DNA of 41,788 nucleotides from Planctomycetota bacterium. GTDB lineage: Bacteria; Planctomycetota; JAJSAM01; JAJVHW01. Location: positions 1 through 41,788 of the forward strand of contig JAJVHW010000125.1 in NCBI GenBank assembly GCA_022072415.1, read 5' to 3'. A model generated the notes under the pieces. It saw nothing but the letters and a program-made list of their open reading frames with translations, ran no database searches and was not told the origin of the DNA. This document shows positions 38,494 through 41,788 of the stretch, piece after piece. A program made the position numbers and the translations under genes. Positions within the stretch are counted from its first letter, which is position 1; the number at the start of each line of letters is the position of its first letter.

Positions 38494-40767
38494 CTAGTGC
38501 GTGAAGGCGGTGAAGAAGCGGCGGACGCCGGGGACCGACTTCGTGACCGGCGGGAGGACGCGGGTCGGCTCCATGCCGCCCACCTGGCCGAGCCCGCCCA
38601 GCGCCACCCACAGGTACGGCGCGGTCGGGTTGAAGCCGTCGTACATCGCGGACGTCGGGTTGAGACCCACCTTCCGCGTGGACGCCGGCGTGAAGCTGAT
38701 GAGCTGGCCGAACACGCCCTGGATCGACACGCGGAGGTCGAGGACCGTGTCCCCGCCGGTGTTCGCCACGAACCACTGGTTCGCGCCGACCGTACCCGTC
38801 GAGAGCGCGTAGCCGTAGCGCGGGCTCAGCGGGTTGCAGTCCACCCACTGCTGGACCGCGAACACCGCCGTCGGGTTCTTCACCCCGTCCGTCAGCGTCG
38901 ACTCGATCCCGTCGCGGGACGCGTTCACGCGGAGATACATGCTCACGGAACCGTTCGGGTCCTGCACGCCGCCCTGGTTCACCACCGCGGCCATGTCGAG
39001 CGCGCCGAAGCCGATCATCGTGAAGTCCGCATCCACCGGGTTCGAGCCGGTCTTGTGCGTGTTGACCGCCTTCGACTGCTTGACGTCGATGACCGTGACC
39101 GAGCTGTCGAGCGAGTTCGTCGTCAGGCACCGGTTGAGGATGAACGAGTCGCTCGTGATCGTGCGCGGCCCGGCGCCGGTCGCGATCGACGTGCGGTTGC
39201 GCGGCGTGTCGCGGATCGCGTCGCAGGGCGACGGAGCCCCGGGCTGCCCGTTCAGGTTCACCGTGATCTGCTGCAGATCGATGAACTGCACGTTGTTCGC
39301 CGCGAAGTCCGTGACCGCCAGCGTCGTGTTGCGCAGGCCGAAGTCGCACGGGATCGCCACGTCCGTCGGCTGCGAGAAGCCGGGGAACCGGCCCAGCACC
39401 TTGAACGTCCTCGAGTCCACCACCAGCACCGTCGCCGAGCGCTGGTCCACCACGTAGAGGAACGTGTGGAACCCGTTGTTCCCGTCATAGCGCGGGTCCA
39501 CGATCATCCCCGACGGACGGCCCATCCGGACCGGCGCGTTCGCGATCGTCGTGAACAGCGAGAAGTCCGTGATGCCCTGCTGCAGGCGCGCGAAGAACGG
39601 TCGGAGGTCCACCTGACCGATCCCGTTGCCCGTGAAGTAGTACAGGCCCGAGCCGATCGCCTTGCACGACGGCGAGAGGAAGCACGACGACGTGCAGGGC
39701 GAGGAGTACGGGATCGGCGGGTTGAAGTGCGAGCTCCCCGGCGCGATCAGCGTCGGCGGAGGCGTGATCCCCTTCGTCGTGAACGCCAGGCGGTAGATCC
39801 CGTTCGTCTCGAAGTAGTCGCCGTTCGGCGAGTTGTAGACGAAGAACGTCGGCACCGGCGGCGTGCCGTAGAGCACCGTCTGCGTCGTGTCCGCCGTCCA
39901 CTGGAGCCCCGGGTCCCGGCGGAACTGGTTCCCGAACACGTCGGTCACCGTCGCCGGCTGCGCGAAGCCCGTCGGCGGAAGCCCCGCCACGCCCTGCATC
40001 AGGAGCTGGATCGTCGTGCGCGGCGGATACCCGAAGCACGGGTCCGGCGTGAACACCACGTCGAAGCCGTCGCGCTCCGTCGTGAGGCCCGTGCCGCCCT
40101 TCCCCGGGATCAGCGACACCGGGTTCGTGCTCGCGTTCTGCACCTGGATCGTGGACACGATCGACTGCGCGCTGATCGGCTCGTTGAACGTCAGCACGAT
40201 CGGCTGGTTCAGCCCGACGTTCTGCTGGTTCGACGACGGCGTCACCTTGCGAAGCACCGGCGCGAACACGTCCGTCCCCACCGAGAACGTCGTCGAGAAG
40301 TCGCGGCCCCCCGCGTTCAGCAGGTTGCCCTTCGAGTTCCGCACCGAACTCTTCACCGTGAGCGTGTACTGCCCCGGCGTCAGCAGACCGTTCGGCGCCC
40401 CGAAACGCGGGTCGAACCGGAACACGTTGCGCGTGATGGTCGGGTTGCCCGGCAGGCGCTGGAACGCGGAGTCGATGAACTCCACCTTCGGCGTCAGCTT
40501 GTTCAGGATGTTCTTGTTGTCGATGAAGTCCGACGCGCGGAGCACGCTCGAGAACCGCACCGTGATCACGTTGTTCACGCCCGGGTCCGAGAGGTCGGGC
40601 AGGACCTCCTGGTTGAGCGTCGGAGTCACCAGCGTGACGACGAGGTCCGACTCGTTCGAGAACGCGCGGCTTCCCGCGCTCGCGTCGGCCGCTCCCAGGA
40701 GCGCAGCCCCCGCGGACGTGCCGATCACGGCCAGCGCTGCGCCCGAGGCGACGAGGAATCGGTTCAT
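38494..40767 (-). CDS. Secreted Ig-like and beta-propeller protein, copy 1
   Basis: The 757-residue protein starts at the ATG at 40767, with GGAG nine bases upstream. The track's ATG at 40794 lies about four bases from the predicted transcript start and has no Shine-Dalgarno. The signal peptide is MNRFLVASGAALAVIGTSAGAALLGAADASA. Two bacterial Ig-like (SbsA/Big_5-type) domains follow, for example APVLRKVTPSSNQQNVGLNQPIVLTFNEPIS. The C-terminal half reads as YVTN/NHL-type propeller repeats (SATVLVVDSRTFKVLGRFPG, SSVTVIDVKQSKAVNTHKTG). No catalytic motif is seen; a surface or extracellular role is inferred. A near-identical partial paralog lies directly upstream in tandem. Its own terminator and promoter show that it is transcribed alone. 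Confidence 0.85.
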   Translation of the reverse strand: MNRFLVASGAALAVIGTSAGAALLGAADASAGSRAFSNESDLVVTLVTPTLNQEVLPDLSDPGVNNVITVRFSSVLRASDFIDNKNILNKLTPKVEFIDSAFQRLPGNPTITRNVFRFDPRFGAPNGLLTPGQYTLTVKSSVRNSKGNLLNAGGRDFSTTFSVGTDVFAPVLRKVTPSSNQQNVGLNQPIVLTFNEPISAQSIVSTIQVQNASTNPVSLIPGKGGTGLTTERDGFDVVFTPDPCFGYPPRTTIQLLMQGVAGLPPTGFAQPATVTDVFGNQFRRDPGLQWTADTTQTVLYGTPPVPTFFVYNSPNGDYFETNGIYRLAFTTKGITPPPTLIAPGSSHFNPPIPYSSPCTSSCFLSPSCKAIGSGLYYFTGNGIGQVDLRPFFARLQQGITDFSLFTTIANAPVRMGRPSGMIVDPRYDGNNGFHTFLYVVDQRSATVLVVDSRTFKVLGRFPGFSQPTDVAIPCDFGLRNTTLAVTDFAANNVQFIDLQQITVNLNGQPGAPSPCDAIRDTPRNRTSIATGAGPRTITSDSFILNRCLTTNSLDSSVTVIDVKQSKAVNTHKTGSNPVDADFTMIGFGALDMAAVVNQGGVQDPNGSVSMYLRVNASRDGIESTLTDGVKNPTAVFAVQQWVDCNPLSPRYGYALSTGTVGANQWFVANTGGDTVLDLRVSIQGVFGQLISFTPASTRKVGLNPTSAMYDGFNPTAPYLWVALGGLGQVGGMEPTRVLPPVTKSVPGVRRFFTAFTH

Positions 40768-40804
40768 GAGGTTTCTCCGGACTTCGAGGGACATGCTTCG
40801 GGCG

Positions 40805-40832
40805 AGTGTACGGCGGCCTGCCCGGGCGTCAA
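40805..40832 (-). promoter_or_regulatory. Sigma-70-type promoter of Ig-like/propeller copy 1
   Basis: On the minus strand, TTGACG (40827-40832) and TACACT (40805-40810) are separated by 16 bases, the best -35/-10 pair in the window. The predicted start near 40798 gives a leader of about 30 bases to the ATG at 40767. Confidence 0.6.
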
Positions 40833-40921
40833 CAACGCAACTCTTCGTGGGACGTTCCCGAGCTCGCGTCAGGCTCGGAACCGGGCGCTGCGGGGACAGG
40901 TAGGCCGAACGGTCCGAACGA

Positions 40922-40953
40922 CGGGTCGGGGGCGGGAAGCCGCTCCCGACCCG
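40922..40953 (-). terminator. Terminator hairpin of copy 2
   Basis: CGGGTCGGG (40922-40930) pairs with CCCGACCCG (40945-40953) perfectly, with 14 bases in the loop, about 21 bases after the stop of the upstream paralog. The minus-strand sequence after it is TCGTTCGG, without a long T-run. Confidence 0.55.
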
Positions 40954-40974
40954 GGAGCCCGGAGAGGATGGCCG

Positions 40975-41788
40975 CTAGTGCGTGAAGGCGGTGAAGAAGC
41001 GGCGGACGCCGGGGACCGACTTCGTGACCGGCGGGAGGACGCGGGTCGGCTCCATGCCGCCCACCTGGCCGAGCCCGCCCAGCGCCACCCACAGGTACGG
41101 CGCGGTCGGGTTGAAGCCGTCGTACATCGCCGAGGTGGGGTTCAGCCCCACCTTGCGGGTCGCCGCCGGGTTGAAGCTGACGAGCTGGCCGAAGCTTCCC
41201 TGCACGGAGACGCGGAGGTCGAGGACCGTGTCCCCGCCGGTGTTCGCCACGAACCACTGGTTTGCGGCGACCGTGCCCGTCGAGAGCGCGTAGCCGTAGC
41301 GCGGGCTCAGCGGGTTGCAGTCCACCCACTGCTGGACCGCGAACACCGCCGTCGGGTTCTTCACCCCGTCCGTCAGCGTCGACTCGATCCCGTCGCGGGC
41401 GTCCTGGAAGATGTTCACGCGAGGAATGCGGAGATACATGCTGACCGACCCGTTCGGGTCCTGCACGCCGCCCTGGTTGACGACCGCGGCGATGTCCACG
41501 CCGCCGAAGGCGAACATCGTGAAGTCCGCGTCCACCGGGTTCGAACCGGTCTTGTGCGTGTTGACCGCCTTCGACTGCTTGACGTCGATGACCGTGACGG
41601 AACTGTCGAGCGAGTTCGTCGTCAGGCACTTGTTGAGGATGAACGAGTCGCTCGTGATCGAGCGCGGCCCGGCGCCGGTCGCGATCGACGTGCGGTTGCG
41701 CGGCGTGTCGCGGATCGCGTCGCAGGGCGACGGAGCCCCGGGCTGCCCGTTCAGGTTCACCGTGATCTGCTGCAGATCGATGAACTGC
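40975..41788 (-). CDS. Secreted Ig-like and beta-propeller protein, copy 2 (5' end beyond window)
   Basis: This is the C-terminal 270 residues of a paralog of the preceding gene, in the same orientation. The frame is open to the window edge (the track's start at 41760 is an internal Met). It matches the propeller region of copy 1 from FIDLQQITVNLNGQPG to RFFTAFTH. The first 156 bases at the 3' end are identical between copies. It differs by scattered substitutions and by a short insertion (MYLRIPRVNIFQDARDGIES versus MYLRVNASRDGIES). The tandem arrangement implies a local duplication. Its function is unknown, as for copy 1. Confidence 0.85.
   Translation of the reverse strand, partial: QFIDLQQITVNLNGQPGAPSPCDAIRDTPRNRTSIATGAGPRSITSDSFILNKCLTTNSLDSSVTVIDVKQSKAVNTHKTGSNPVDADFTMFAFGGVDIAAVVNQGGVQDPNGSVSMYLRIPRVNIFQDARDGIESTLTDGVKNPTAVFAVQQWVDCNPLSPRYGYALSTGTVAANQWFVANTGGDTVLDLRVSVQGSFGQLVSFNPAATRKVGLNPTSAMYDGFNPTAPYLWVALGGLGQVGGMEPTRVLPPVTKSVPGVRRFFTAFTH

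Noticed and set aside
1-41788. CRISPR arrays, phage genes, integrases, transposases and defence clusters
   Set aside because: None were seen; only one small MITE-like element suggests mobility.

Overview
The window is about 42 kb of very GC-rich bacterial chromosome, dense with housekeeping genes. There is no prophage, CRISPR array, integrase, transposase gene or recognisable defence island. Three features point towards Planctomycetota or a related high-GC phylum: a TPR protein ending in two RNA-polymerase alpha-CTD-like modules, a PurL with PurS-like sequence at its N-terminus, and a set of large secreted Ig-like and glycine-rich proteins. This placement is inferred from protein architecture and not proven. 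Many genes start with GTG or TTG, and several -10 boxes resemble TAGACT/TACACT.

Layout. 1-6.1 kb (minus): a surface-polysaccharide-like cluster with a small membrane-anchored protein, a family 2 glycosyltransferase, asparagine synthetase (asnB) and a truncated TMTC-like GT-C/TPR protein, next to a tRNA-Leu(TAG). 6.3-8.2 kb: a SIMPL-domain protein converges on a thioredoxin-like gene with an in-frame TGA in a UxxC motif, read here as a probable selenoprotein. 8.4-11.9 kb (plus): the classic tig-clpP-clpX proteostasis cluster. 12-15.7 kb: a secreted protein of unknown function, a PDZ protein and accA, with a C-rich tandem hairpin repeat between the last two. 15.8-19.5 kb (plus): purL and purQ. 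A 249-bp MITE-like element with near-perfect 29-bp terminal inverted repeats abuts the purQ stop codon.

19.8-22.8 kb (minus): rpmE, prfA, an unknown four-helix membrane protein and prmC. Release factor RF1 and its methyltransferase therefore sit together. 22.9-24.6 kb: a secreted GH18 chitinase-like enzyme with a polyglycine linker. 24.7-29.7 kb (minus): a tightly packed string of ffh, rpsP, an unknown protein, maf, a DUF192 lipoprotein, an unknown membrane-anchored protein and an M19 dipeptidase. 29.9-34.2 kb (minus): murA and a 949-residue glycine-rich secreted protein. 34.9-36.8 kb (plus): the TPR/alpha-CTD protein and ruvA. 36.9-38.2 kb (minus): asnS. 38.5 kb to the end (minus): two tandem paralogous Ig-like/beta-propeller secreted proteins, the second cut by the window edge.

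The most interesting observations are the candidate selenoprotein with a SECIS-like hairpin, the double alpha-CTD protein, the MITE-like element, the mosaic tandem paralogs, and the predicted leaderless starts of accA, purL and the GH18 gene. Everything was read by eye. No similarity search, structure prediction or folding calculation was run.
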